From Loxodes magnus (taxonomy: Eukaryota > Ciliophora > Karyorelictea > Loxodida > Loxodidae), in the NCBI GenBank assembly GCA_946699065.1, contig CAMPDV010000945.1, forward strand, positions 78,622-142,621: a DNA stretch of 64,000 nucleotides, written 5' to 3'. Below the pieces are notes generated by a model that ran no database searches, was not told the origin of the DNA, and was given only the letters and a program-made list of their open reading frames with translations. The position numbers were made by a program, and so were the translations under genes. This document shows, one piece after another, positions 47,995 through 60,495 of the stretch (position 1 is its first letter; every line of letters begins with the position of its first letter).

Positions 47995-49374
47995 TAATTT
48001 TGAGTGTGTTTCTTTGGTTTATTTAAGCCTTTAGCGTTTTTCAAACCTAAATTTTAATTTAATTTTTCCTTTTTTTATCAAAAAGCTAATTATGCATTTC
48101 TTTAATTCTTAAGTACTTCCCTTTCCAATTTGTACATTCTCATAGTTCTTCTATTTCTTAACATTGTAAGTTTTACATTAAAAATCCCAACAGTTGAAGA
48201 AATATAATATCTTAAGAGTCTTAAGATATTAATATTTGTGAGCCAATGAAGACTAAATTATATTAATAGGTAATTATCTTCCAGTACCTATAGATATTTA
48301 TTTACTTACTTAAAATTTTGACAATTCAGTTTTCTCTGATTTATTATAAACTTTAATCTCTTTATTAAAACTTTCTTAAATTGATGGATTCATTATTTTT
48401 ACTATCTTAGCATTTAAGATTCTTATAGCTTTATGCTTCTAATCTTTCTAAATTTATAAATACTTACTCTTTTATTATTTGAAGAATCATGCTATATAGA
48501 TTGTCTTTCGTCTTTTTTATACATTATATTGTTCCATCTTTCATAAATTTTATTCTTCATTTTAGCTCTAATAGGATATTTCAATAGGAATGTTTAGTTG
48601 TATATGTAAATATTCAGGCTAAATTCTTTTTGGAAAATAAAGTCTTCAAATATCTATTTCCTGCTTACTTGAAAAGCTTAAACCACCTCATTAAATTTTT
48701 AATAAATTAAGATTTCACTGTAATGAAGGTTACTTATGAACTCTTTTCACAAGCTCTATTTTAATAAATAGACACTTACATTTTTTAAATTTTTTAATTA
48801 AATTTATTAAAAAAGGAAAAGCTGAACCTTAACTTACTAAAGCAAGGTAAATAATTATCTTCTTAATAAAAATTACTAAACTATCTTATTAGCTGTAGAG
48901 AATAAATGTTATTATAAGAGAGCTATAGAATCAGTTAAGTCTTCTATTTTTTGTGATATTATATTAAAAAGCAAGTTGTGACAGTTAGTATATAAGATTG
49001 AAAAAAGAGATTTAGTTCTTAATAGAATAATATAAACATTAGAAGTAGCAAGTGAAGATTAAGATAAGAACACTTTAATACCCTTAATATGTACATTTAT
49101 AACCTAATTGAAAAGAAACTTAAAGGCATAAATTTCAAGCTCCTCTTAGGATTCTTTGCATGGTATCATGCTGAAAATCGAACCTTAAAAATAACAGAAA
49201 TTAATTTGAAAGTTTTAAATTAAATTCAAGGATTTTATAATTGTGAAATCTCAATAGGCCGGAATATCAAGAACTCAAAAATTAAAAATAACTAAAAGGG
49301 AGTAGAAGTGGAAAAAGGAAAAGTTTAAGATCATAATATAGATATGAAATAATGTCTTAAGCTTACAAGTTAAA
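47995..49374. other. AT-rich stretch without a gene
   Basis: This runs up to the outer end of the left arm at 49375. Nothing supported was seen. Confidence 0.45.
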
Positions 49375-50567
49375 TTTGATTTATCTAATAATTTTTAATT
49401 TATTGAATTATTTAGAATAAGATCATTAGCTTGCTTGATTATCTTTCAAACATTATTTAAATTTAAATCTTCTAACCATAAACATTAGATTCAAATAATA
49501 GTATCATCTTAATATAAATAAGGGTTTATTAAAATAATAATAATGAGACTCAAGTTTAGATAAAGAGAGTTAGTATAATTTAAGGATAAGGAAAATAATA
49601 ATTAGTAGACTATTAAACTAAAAGTACTTCTATTAATTAATATATTAATATATCTTCAATTTAATATACATCTTAATTAAATTAAAGAAAACTTCTTATT
49701 TCACTTTAATTTAAAAAAATTAACTGGGAACAATCAAAGTTTGAATCCCTTAGAAATTTTAATTAACATATTATCTGCGTCTAAACTAACTGAGAAGCTA
49801 TTCCAAAATTAGAATTGGCGACTTAGCTTATTAAATAAGAGTGATTATGATAATTTGTAAATAAGAAAGTTTAAGTCATAAATCTAAAAAAAATTAATAG
49901 ATATTACAAAATTAAAATCTTAAGACTTTAAGGATTTACTGAAGCCATTGAAACTATTTTTATTTGAAAGAGAAAAAATATTAATTGGGCAGAATAAGTA
50001 TAAAGCACTATAAAATATTCGCTGAAAGTAAATTTAAGAAGTATAAAATAAGCAAGAAGAAAGTATTATAATATGATTAAATTTCATTTAGAGATTCAGA
50101 AAAATCTTCACAAAAAGAAAGGAATGCCTCATTAAATAATTTGCAAAAATGACAAAAAATAGATATAGAAAAATAATTTAAGACCATAAAAATGAGCTAC
50201 AGCTTTCAATTCTATAAATGGAAAGAGAAAAATATAATTTAAAGAAAGATATTTAATGTAATAAAAAATATAGGAAATAAGACAATTAAAATTAAATCAA
50301 TCTAGAAAGCCAATTTTAATTTTCTCTAGTAAAATTCTGTTAGCATGTACTGATAGGAAATGACTGAGGGATTTTTATCAACTATTTCACAAAATTATTT
50401 AAGATATCTTAAGTTTAAATTAGGATTATAAAACTTACCTTTGGATCTTGCAAAAACTGAAGAAATTTAAAAAGATAAATGCCAGAATATAAAGTTTAAA
50501 TTTAACTATATTTAAGTTATTATTCTTATCAATCTTTAAAATTTAAACTTTATAAATAATAAATAAA

Positions 50568-51466
50568 TTATATAAAATGGTAGAAGGATTCAAGAAAGGC
50601 TTTTATACAACCTCCTAAAAAGGGGAGAGAAAGTAAGAACCCTCGTCTCTGACTGACGCGTCTTCTTCCTAGAAATAATCCTCTTCTCAAAACCTTCAAG
50701 AATAATAGACTCAACTAGGAACTTCAAGATCAGCTTAAAAGATGGGATGAAAGCGCCAAAAGGCTACCTCGATGACACCAACTGAAGAGGAAGGACCTAT
50801 AAAGGTGCTGGAGACGCAAGAAGCAGCAGCCGTGCGAGAGTTTGCGATGCCACAGTTCCAGGAAGAACAGGCATAAATTTTAGTCGCATTCTCTGACCTG
50901 AAGGAGGAAGTAAAGAAGCTACGATTAGAGAATAGAGCTCTAAAAAATCAAGTTACTGAGCTCAAGGAATGGAAAGAAAGCTTCTGGGAAGTCTACGATC
51001 GAGAGCAAAACACTTTCTTCAGGGAAATGGGATTGCTACAGCAGAGAACAACTGTGCTTGAAGAGAACAACAAGTAGCAACAGTAGACAATTCAAGATCC
51101 AATGGACATAGAAGGAGCTATTAATTTACCGAGGAATCCAGACAAGAAATGAATTAGGAACAAACCAATATGTTTTGTATGCAAACAAACTGGACATAAA
51201 TATAGACAATGTTAGAAATTGAGATTAATTAAATAATAGTACTGGAATAGAAAATAATAAGAAAAATAATAGTACTAATATTAGGATAAGATTAGACGAG
51301 AATTCTGTAACTAATTTTATCCGTCAGGAGGTCAAATCTACAAACCGAAGTGGTATACAATCTAAGGCGACTGAAGAAAGAGTCCTGAAGGGAGCTGGTT
51401 CCAGCCAGGTTATCAAACTGGTCCTGTGAACACGAGGTTGAAAGTCCTCCAAGTTCACTAAACTCC
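50568..51466 (+). mobile_element. Insertion 1: about 900-bp GC-richer retroelement-like segment
   Basis: Absent from arm copy A at the matching place (about 1219-1258). It is bracketed by AATTTAAACTTTATAAATAA-type sequence: on the left at 50539-50567, and on the right at 51467-51509, where the copy is interrupted by extra T-rich bases. These look like target-site duplications of about 28 bases. The segment is strikingly GC-richer than the arm and carries a Gag-like frame. Its right end can fold as GTGAAC...GTTCAC near 51426-51458. It lacks any polymerase, so it is either truncated or a non-autonomous unit moved by another element. Confidence 0.75.
50772..51466 (+). CDS. Gag-like protein: coiled coil plus CCHC zinc knuckle
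   Basis: Starts at ATG 50772 (MTPTEEEGPIKVLETQEAAA). Residues about 35-115 form a strong coiled coil (LKEEVKKLRLENRALKNQVT, then ELKEWKESFWEVYD). A retroviral-type zinc knuckle follows, CFVCKQTGHKYRQC (C-X2-C-X4-H-X4-C, at about 51170-51212), and then a Gln/Tyr-rich basic tail. This order matches Gag or ORF1 RNA-packaging proteins of retroelements. TAA/TAG are Gln throughout. TGA occurs just before the knuckle (KK-TGA-IRNKP) and once after it. No terminal stop is seen before the right-hand direct repeat. A frame immediately upstream (LNQELQDQLKRWDESAKRLP) is also protein-like, so the true N-terminus may lie further left. Confidence 0.75.
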
Positions 51467-51567
51467 AATTTAAACTTTTTAATTTTAATTTAATAAATAA
51501 TAAATAAAAGAAGCACTAAATAATTTATAACTACTAAATGCATTTAATTATAAGGAAATGCCTATAA

Positions 51568-51875
51568 TTAAAAAGATGGTGGGAGCTGAGATTGACCTTC
51601 TGAATCATACTTTCTGGTTTTATGGCTAGGAACAAGTTCCTTTCCTGTCGCTGAGAAAGTCCCTGGTCAAAGTCAACCTTTGCAAGGGAACGCCTTCCTC
51701 TTGATTATCCACTCCTGGTAGGGGCTTGAAGACTGGCTGCCCATAGCGATGGAGCTCCCTGGCAGCTGCTTTTCGAAAGCAACAGGATATCCCCGTTATC
51801 CCATGAAGGGAGTGTTGGGGTCGTTAAACTGCAAGAAGTTGCAGTCCAAAAACTCTTTTAGTTTAAAATTAAATA
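51568..51875. mobile_element. Insertion 2: about 310-bp GC-rich segment
   Basis: A second extra segment relative to arm copy A (matching point about 1165-1195). It is bracketed by direct repeats AATTATAAGGAAATGCCTATA at 51546-51566 and TAATTATAAGGAAATGTCTA at 51876-51895. It is the most GC-rich part of the window. A plus-strand frame from ATG 51576 (MVGAEIDLLNHTFWFYGQEQ) stays open except for TGA codons, but no family is recognised. Near its right end CTGCAA/TTGCAG can pair. Size and duplications suit a SINE-like or internally deleted retroelement insertion; a tRNA-like head was looked for and not found. Confidence 0.65.
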
Positions 51876-52680
51876 TAATTATAAGGAAATGTCTATAGCT
51901 AAAATAATAAAGTATTATAACTAAATAAAAGAAATTAATAATAAAATTAAAGTTAAAAATAATAGCATTAGTAAGCTTATATATGTAATTTAACTAAGGC
52001 TTAATAACTAATATTAAGAAGCTTATTATTTTAAAATTAACTAATAAATTAAATATTCCTTTCTTAAGTTAATATAATCAGAAGATATTTTATATTACTA
52101 TTATCACTATTTATTTATTAAACCACATTTCCATTAAAATAATTGAATGAACTACATTAGCTGATAACTATCTTAAAATATTAGAAAGATACTAAAGATT
52201 TTAAAATAAAATATATGAAACACTATGCTTGATACACAGCTAGAATAATTAAATAAAATAATGATAGATATAATCACTAATATAACTAATAATTATAAGT
52301 TTATTACCTATAGTATTTAAATAGTGTCTTAATTTCGGATGTAAGGTTGATTAATAGAATATACAAGTTAAGCCTTAATTATTTATTTGGTTGGATCTTA
52401 AGAAAGAATTTAAATAAAAATAAGAAATACTTATAAATTTAGAATAACAAACTCAAAAATAAAACTTAGAATATTAAAACCTAACTGGAGATTATTATTT
52501 CTATAGAGCTAAGATTTTCCTCTAACTTTAAGATTCTTTTTTATTTAAATATATTGATATATTTAAATAACTTTAATTATCTCTTAACTTTAATTCTACT
52601 CTAAAAATTTGTTTTAGATGTAATCTAGCTTAATAACTTTTTTAATTCTAGTTAATTTGAAAATTTGAAAATCAAATAAA

Positions 52681-54657
52681 ATGGATAATATTCAAATTAC
52701 AACATAGAAACACTAATCCACAGAAAAAGTAAAGACTAGTTACCATTTAGAAAATAAAGAAGAGACGAAAGATTAATTTTTCTATTTAAAATAACTAAAT
52801 TGATAGAAGATTCTTATTCTAAATCCCATCTGATACTCATACTCTGAAAAATACTAATCTATGTTAAAGAGCTAAAGCTAAAATAGAATTAGGAAATCTA
52901 GAGACGTCTTCAGTGTATTTTTTTCTAATTAATCAAAGATTAAGTTAGCTTTGATCTCCAAGAAAAAAAAGCATCTCCTTAAAAGCATAATATTTATAGT
53001 ATTAAAGACTAGGAAAGCAATAGATTGGAACTATCTTTCGATCAAAAAATACTTAAAGGCAAAAGGTGATAAGACCTAAAAATTTTAATAAGAGTAGAAT
53101 TAGTTTAATGACTTTAAGATGAGTTAATTTAAGCAGACATTGGAATATGCCTAAAATTTTATCAAATATGATGATTTTTTTAGAAGAGTCTGAATTATAT
53201 AACAATTAAAATTCTGAAAAGCACTAAGACTTCCTGTTGATACTAAATTAAATTGAATCACATTAAGTTCATAAAAAAGTAGAGTTTATGCATATCTTAT
53301 AGCAAATAAAGAATACTGTAAGTATTATTTATTTAGATGCTACAAAATATCTATTTATTCTAGAACTTGCCAAGCTTTTTGATCTTAAAAGTTCAAGAGG
53401 CTTAGTTCTATAGCAAGCTGAAAAAAACAGAAGCTATTCAATCTAAAAAGCAATTATGAGCTTAAAAATGGATTCTAAGAGATAATTTATAGCTTGGCAA
53501 CAAAATTTGAAGTATATTAAAAGAGATATTAGAAAAAATTTATTTCCTTTTAAAAAATCGACTTCCAATATTTTTATTTCCTCACTAGTAGGTTTGTAAT
53601 TTTTAGCATAATATATAAATAGTTATAATTAATAAAGTAGAGAAAAATAAGCAAAGTAATAAAGTAGTAGCACTCGACATTAAAAGTTCAAAGAAAAAGT
53701 GAAGCTTATAAGTTTCTTAGTCAATTCTTAAGAATTAAAAAAAACAGATTCATGGTGCTGAGTGCGAGGGATAGAATTGATAAGTTTTAATTACTTTAGA
53801 ACATTTGCCGAATGTAAATAGTCCCTTTATAAGTAGGAAGAAGAAAGCTTTGTTGTTTCTTTAATAAACTAAGAAACATCTGGATTATTAATTTAGCATA
53901 AAAAATAAAATTTCCTTGAATAAATATTGAATAGTCAGTAGCTTTAAAAAACACCCGAAGATTAAATTAAATTAAATTGGAGCTTTTAGCATTCAAACTC
54001 AAACGTGCGCTAATTTTATGCAAGTTAATTCTAAGAAATTTTGATTGACATTCCTTAGAAATAAAAGTACAAAAAAAGAAAGCAATTGATTAGACTCTGA
54101 ATAATTTAGTAGAGCTTGAGAGCTTATATATTAAAATATATCTGAAATTTTACTCAAAAATGACATAAATAACGAAAAATTTCACTAAGAGGAAAGTGTA
54201 TGGTTTCTAGCATATCCTGATAGAAAATCTAAACAAGTGCTCAGTTAACTATAAGAATATTATAGCATTATAAATGATGAAAATTAGGACAAATTTAATA
54301 AAGGCTGCAGAAAAAACTACTTATCAAAAAATTAGAAACGACAAATTGAGAGATTTTTAAATGACTCCAACTAAAATAGAGACTTAATTACTAGGAGTGG
54401 AAAAAAATTAGCCACTAACTTTATAAAATATTTGAAGAACTCAAGAAGATTAGTAGTCATTAAATCCAATCAAAAGCGTAAAAAAAATCCTATGAAATAA
54501 TAAAATCATATTATCCTGGCGCTTCGGTTTTTATAGGGAACTCAGGGATACTTTAGAAAAGTTTTTCAAGAAATTAACGAAGCATATTATTTAATCAAAT
54601 AGATCTTATCAAATATTTTGATTATTTCAGCCTAGCTTAAATTAAATCAAGGGCTGA
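52681..54657 (+). CDS. Arm-encoded protein(s), function unknown
   Basis: All three arm copies preserve an ATG (52681 here; near 352 and 63867 on the minus strand) followed by an Ile/Thr/Gln-rich start. Further in, a frame conserved between arms reads RIRKSRDVFSVF, then KIKLALISKKK and LKSIIFIV, then a helical part with QTLEYAQNFIKYDDF. The right arm has RIRKSRDVFSVFASDQQKIK and QTLKYAQNFFKLEDV at the same points. Conservation of amino acids across diverged arms suggests a once functional gene. The register differs between arms near the start and is ambiguous toward 54657, where two frames are equally open. No domain is recognised. Confidence 0.45.
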
Positions 54658-55555
54658 AAATTGCAAAATTAGTTTATTATTTTGATTGGATAAAGCAAAA
54701 GTTTACAAAAGAAATAATAATCATACCAAAATTTTTAAAAATAATTTTTAAAGTTGCTTGAGAACTTCTCAAAAGATTAATTGAAAGCAATTTTTTGCTT
54801 TTGCTAACATTTAGAATTAATTCCTGGATAAATTAATACGAGTATATCAAAACAAATAATAAAATCTTGATTAGCTATAAATGATAAATGAATAATTCTA
54901 TCTTTGCTGATTATTTAAGCTAAATTATTATATAATTTTAAATTATAGACTGATTGAGTTGCCAATTATTCAAATTATCTTCAAAACTAAATCTATATGG
55001 CTTATTAATAATGCTTCTTCTTAATTATACTTATAACAACATTACAGTTCATCATTTACTAGTCTCTATTTATTATACATATTTATTCCTTATTTAAATC
55101 ATTACTTCCTAACTAACCATAGTCAAACTAACCTTAACACTTCTATTTCATTTTCTCAAATTCAGTTACCTACTATTATTACTACCTTTTTAATCTCTTT
55201 TCAAATTATAAAAAGAAGCTTATTTTATGCTAATTTTAAAAGAAAATATCATAAACATATGAAAAGATTCAACTCTATGATTAACTTTATTGTATAGCAA
55301 ACGCTTATTATTAAGATTTAGCATATAACGGACTCTTGTTGCATAATCTATATATAAGAACTAGTTAAAAAGAGGTAAATTACAAGGGAATATTTATCAA
55401 AAATGCTTTTGCTTTACTTACTAGAAGATTTCAGGTTGGTCTAAGAAAATAACTGGAGAGCTAACCATTTAGAAATTAGGAATTTTACTTCAAAACTAGT
55501 GCTAATAAAATAGAAATCAAGAAATTTGGAAAATCTTAAAACCTTTAATAAGCGT
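54658..55555. other. AT-rich inner region, left end
   Basis: The first part of the inner region after the left arm. Open frames exist, but none has a motif. Confidence 0.35.
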
Positions 55556-55560
55556 TTATT

Positions 55561-56470
55561 GGCTGCATTTATCTGATAAAGTGTAGAAATTTCAGTATTC
55601 ATTCTGGCTTTTCATTTCCTAATAATAGGAAATCAATCTTTTGCATTCTAACCACTAATAAAATTATCAAGTATATTTATAGGCTGAGTTTTGAATGCAT
55701 TAAGCTTTTTCGCAAATCTAAATTTATTTCTTGGAATAGCTTAAATTTATTTTAGCTGAATTTTTTCAAAAATGATTACGATAATCCAAAATTTAAGCCT
55801 CTTTTATTATTTCCTTCAAGAACTCTTTACTATTAAAACTTTATGTTACAGCTATTTTACCTAAAAGCTTTCTTACTAAATATGGCTCTTTATCTAAGCT
55901 TTTTAATCTTTATTCCAGCTAGGATTTTTAAAAAAGAAAAAGATAATTCAGTAGTGCTAATGTCAAAATTTCTCTTTGCTTATAAAATTCTTCTACCATA
56001 CTTAATGACAGATAATAGTCAATCAAATCTAGCTAATTTTATAAATCAGCAGGCAGAAGTCTTATTATAAAATGTAGAGCTGAATGAACAAGTTTACTGG
56101 TAATTTTTAACTTCTAATGCATCTAGTTTTGTTAAATGGACTATTTCTTCTCTTTTTGTTATGAAGCTAAAATATTTTCTATTATTTGGTGAATTCACTA
56201 ATCACTGATTTCTTCAATGCGATTTCTTCTACCCAGTTGCATTGTTAGAAACTTACTTCACGATAGGATAAGCAAAGCGACATTTAGAGTAGTGTTGTTT
56301 CAAGACAGCGACCTCTTTCTATGTCTTCTACGTCTCTTTACACGCCAGATAAAAATCAAACTCAACAGAGTCTTCTTTCCCTGCTGGTCATGCCAAGCTC
56401 GTCTCCTTGGTTGGTTGAGACACTTTAAATTCTTGTATATTCTTACTAATAAATCTAAGCTAAAATAATC
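55561..56470 (+). CDS. Unknown inner-region protein
   Basis: A single plus-strand frame from about 55561 to 56470 is open and protein-like. It runs GCIYLIKCRNFSIHSGFSF, then MLQLFYLKAFLLNMALYLSF with IFIPARIFKKEKDN, then NQQAEVLLQNVELNEQVYWQ, DFFYPVALLETYFTIGQAKR, and STESSFPAGHAKLVSLVG. The last resembles the FPSGHA core of PAP2 phosphatases, but the other two motifs of that family are not visible, so I do not assign it. TGA occurs at NH-TGA-FLQ and VG-TGA-DTL, both Trp-like. A competing frame, open at 56217-56468 without any stop, covers the same DNA. Confidence 0.35.
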
Positions 56471-56519
56471 AAAGCTCTTAATGCTTCTTAGTATTCTAAA
56501 ATATTTGGAACTTCTATCA

Positions 56520-58780
56520 AAGTACCTAAAAGAGCTAGCAGTTGATCATATATTAGATTTTTATTATTAGATTGAGTCAATTCAAATTTCTTTAAGAGCT
56601 TAAATATTTCCAATTTAAAGTAGTAATTAGCAAGAATACCTTTGATCACTTTATAGCATATTCGTTACAGAAAGACTAAATTTTCTCTAAACTTCATCTT
56701 TAAGTAAAAATTTAGAAACTTCTAGCGTAAGCTGAGATTATTCCTTTTTAGTTACCAAACTTCTACATTAATTAGAAACCATTTTAGCTTACCTAAACTT
56801 ACTATTATATATTTAGACTGTTTTAAAATTAATTAGAATCTTTCTTTATCCAAAATCCTTATTGTAAAGAATTCTTTTATAAGAAAATAATTTTCCATTT
56901 TATTTGGAATAAGAGAAACAAAGCAACAGTTAATCAAAGACTTGAGAAACTTAAAATGAAGATACTTGTTTATTAATTCTATTGCTATTTCCGTTTCTAT
57001 TCTGTAGCATGACATATCACTTTTTTATTTCAGAAGAAAAAATCCCAGATAACTCTTGTCCAAAGCTTTTAGAGTCTAGAAATCTATTAATTCTAATGAT
57101 TTAATCTTCTCTTCTCTTGCGCTTCTAAGCATTTACCAAGTATTTGATATATCTGTATAAAGATTTTTTTAGGCTTAAGTTGATATTTCAATTTATTTAG
57201 TTACAATTAAAAAATTAGCTTTAATTTTTAGTAGCGTTTTGCTTAATACCTTCACTAATAGTCATTAAATTAATAAATTAAAAAAGTAGATACATAGTAA
57301 ATAATTTGAACACATTGAGTTAAGAATTTTAAATAGATTTAGCATATATAGATATATAATACTACCTATAACTAAACACAGTACCTAACTAATTATATTA
57401 TTACTTCATTCCTTAATATCTTTATACATACACCCTTCTTATTACATTATTATATACTACTATATTCCAAATTACAATCTATCATAAACTTAAGATTAAC
57501 ACATCTTTATTATACTGCTCTCATTATCATCTAGAATCTTACCAATACATTATAAATCTCTAAGTCTTCAAAATGACATCTATTAAAATATTAAAAGGTA
57601 TAGATAGTTTAATTATTGTAAGCTTACTATTATGAAGCTATTATTTTGCTTATTTACATTTCTTTCTAAAATTAAGATTTCTATTTGTGCTTCTTAGTTT
57701 AACTTATATCATTAAGATTTATACCTCTTCGTAGTATAGAGAGATTAGCTACTAAGGTAACTCTTAACTGTATATCGTAGTGATAGAATGTCTTAGTGAA
57801 AATTTATTCTAGAAAGAAAGTTGCTAAGTTTTAGGTAAAAACTATCTTAATATAATGAGGTAATTAAAAAGAAGTAGAAGAAACGTGTCATTTCTTTAGA
57901 TCTATCATTACGTTATAAGGATAATAAATTCTAGTATGAATATTCCTTGAACTTAAAGTAAATATTTATTACGGATACTGAAAATAAGACTATGCTAAAG
58001 TGATCTTAAATATAATGCGTAATAATTTAACTGGAGTTTCTAAAGAAATACAGACTAATTACTAAAACATAGTAATCCACATAATGTCTTTATAAAGCAT
58101 ACAATTATTTCTAATTCAAATTAGTAAATTATCATTTTCTTGATAGAACAGTCCATATTTTATAAGCTGCTTCCTTTTTTGCCACTACTTTATTAATGTA
58201 AGATGATGCTTAAATACATGAGTGAGGAAACTACTAAATATTCATTACCGAGGAATAAAAAATGATTAAATAAACAGATTAAATATTTATTCTTGTTAAA
58301 GAACTAGGCCATTTTAAAACTTAATAGAGAGATCTCAAAAATGATAAACACTAGACACTTTATTACTTTAAAGTACGACATCTTTACTCAGAAGGACATT
58401 ATCCCTTTAAATATCAATTTTTATACTTATTAACATTCAATCTAAATTCACTTATAATAAGATAAGAAAGTGTAGCATTAAATAATATTCACTGAACTTT
58501 ATAAATCCTACACTTTAAAAAGTTTATCGAATCATTTTTTCAAAAATCAGATTGTCTTTATAAAGTTTATTTTTTCAGATGATTGATATGAGACCTTAAA
58601 ATAAAAATAAACTAATATAAAGTTATAATAATTTTCTAAGGAATAAAGCTTCTTAAGTAACTACTACATTAGGAAAAATAGGAAAAGAAATTATGTATTT
58701 TTAATAGGACACATTTGCAAAACTAGTCAATTTAGAATTAACTTTATATTAATCCAAAACGAACATTATCATCTTAAAAG
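56520..58780. other. Inner region without a firm gene
   Basis: AT-rich. A minus-strand frame at 56833-57015 (MSCYRIETEIAIELINKY...) is open but unsupported. No arrays or RNA genes seen. Confidence 0.35.
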
Positions 58781-60495
58781 TTTAAAAAATTGAGTAAAAG
58801 TTTAGAAGATCTTTATAAGACTCTGGAACTGAGGAAAAGATAAATCAGTACTCATAGAAAAGAAAGGATGAAATACACAAGCTGAGCAAATAAATTAACA
58901 TCTTAAAACGTAAAAAATAAAGGTTTGTACAAATTATCTAGGACTAAATTCTTTACATCATTTCAATAAAGTACACTTCTTAAAAGATCTTCTTAAAATG
59001 GAATTCCACTTATAGGATTTTTGCCACGACAAGAACCTCCGAGTGGCCTTTATAAGTTAAAAAATATTAAAAATATTTAGAATGCTAAATAAATGTAAAT
59101 AAAACCTTTTAATTGCTAGAAAAATGCGATTCTAATTAACGATGAATTTAGAGAAAAGAATAAATTCTAAAAAGCAAAACGCAGAAATTATGAGGAGAAC
59201 TCTGAACTATATATCAATAATACGCTGCATTGATACTAAACTGAATATTGAATCAAATGATGACTCAAATTCTTTTAAGAGCTGATTAATGAAGCTGAAA
59301 ATAATAGAGATATATGATTAACAAGACTCCGAAAATTATTTTTTTCTAGCTGTAAAAGAGGAGTGATGATATACCAGCCCATATTACAAATATTTCAAGT
59401 GCAAATTATAGAAAATTTTCCCTATTCTAAAGCAGAAAGAGCAATCTTTAATAATATTGCAAAGCTTTCTAAGTCCTTAGAAGAAGAACTAATTTACTCA
59501 AAATTTGCTTTACAAATAGAAAGAAAATTTTCAGGAAAATAAATAGATTATTTTAGGATTATAATAACATTTTTTGATCGTACTACTAAAGAATGTAATC
59601 TTGCGCATTCTCTTCTTAAGGTAACAAGTAGCAAATCAAAGTAATTCAAAATAAGACCTTAATAAATTAAAAGTCTTACAATAGCGAAACAATTGAAGAA
59701 TTAGGAAAAAACAAACTAACTTAGAAAGAACATTTAAAGTAATCCTCTACAAATATCTTCAACTTATCCTTAGTAGGAACTAACTAATCATAAGCAAGAA
59801 AAAGAGATTTACTAAAAGAATGCCATCAGAATAGGAGAATCCGTAATTACTCTTTATAAAATCAGGGTAACTGTAAAAGCTAATCTTGGCGAGCTTTAAT
59901 AGCAAGCATAAACCATTCAAACTTTGAATAATTATTTTAGACTTAATCAAATAAGATTCTTTTAGGAAGAAAATAATATAAAAGGTTATAATCAACTCCA
60001 ATAGATTTCTCTTAATACGACATGCAACTAGATTCAGATACTATTGAGATCTTTAGTGACTAATTAGTAATTTAAAACATTATAGCCTATTTTAAACTAG
60101 GCTATTAGTAAACTTGAACGAGGTCTTGCTTATGGGATACTTAAGAAAGTGAAATTTATCGTAGCAGCTAAGTATAGTGTAAAGAGTATTTTAAATGTCT
60201 AGAAGAAAAAGAAGGTAGCTTGTCTAATAATAAGATTTTCCAAACTATCTTTTGTGCTGTGAAAATGATAAAGTACAAGGAAGCGGGGAGATGATTAGAG
60301 ATTTGCTGAAGTAAATCTAATACTCTTAAAGAAACAGAAGCACTTCAAGAAATGGCTATTTGTATTCTACAAAGTAGCTAAATAAATCTAGCATTGAAAT
60401 TTCTTCAGATAAACGAAAAAATTAAATATTACATTAGAGACGACCTAAAGAGTAAACTTTCTTTATTTTTCTTATTTTTCTTATTCATTTTATGA
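58780..60495 (+). CDS. Unknown helical inner-region protein, possibly TPR-like C-terminus
   Basis: This is the best gene of the inner region. The last ~310 codons are in one frame (about 59560-60495), including ARKRDLLKECHQNRRIRNYS, SQSWRALIASINHSNFEQLF, and from an internal ATG at 60022 MQLDSDTIEIFSDQLVIQNI with IAYFKLGYQQT, then IFCAVKMIKYKEAGRWLEIC and EALQEMAICILQSSQINLAL. The helix-pair pattern with an AYFKLGY turn suggests TPR-like repeats. The frame closes at TGA 60493-60495 after a hydrophobic end, yet contains three earlier TGA (QT-TGA-TRS, GR-TGA-LEIC-TGA-SK). Upstream, 58780-59560 is coding-like in two other registers (RTLNYISIIRCIDTKLNIES; FNNIAKLSKSLEEELIYSKF), so two frame changes are needed. 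Confidence 0.5.

Larger units (their letters stand above)
49375..54657. repeat. Left inverted-repeat arm (copy A')
   Basis: The outer part (49375-53035) is inverted relative to 1-2365, and the inner part (53035-54657) is inverted relative to 61870-63530. Relative to copy A it carries two extra segments, at 50568-51466 and 51568-51875, each bracketed by short direct repeats. The inner end lies at TTAAATTAAATCAAGGGCTG near 54640. Confidence 0.85.

Noticed and set aside
52780-52840. TGA conserved in all three arm copies at an apparent Trp
   Set aside because: Another frame, free of TGA and better conserved between copies 1-2365 and 61870-64000, fits the region; the conserved TGA is probably out of frame.
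54360-54657. TGA/TGG exchange between arms (NI-TGA-RTQED against SI-TGG-RIQED) as proof of the code
   Set aside because: A second frame over the same bases is equally open and equally conserved between the arms, so the register is not certain.
56300-56420. PAP2 phosphatase from the FPAGHA motif
   Set aside because: Only one of the three family motifs is visible and a competing frame covers the region.
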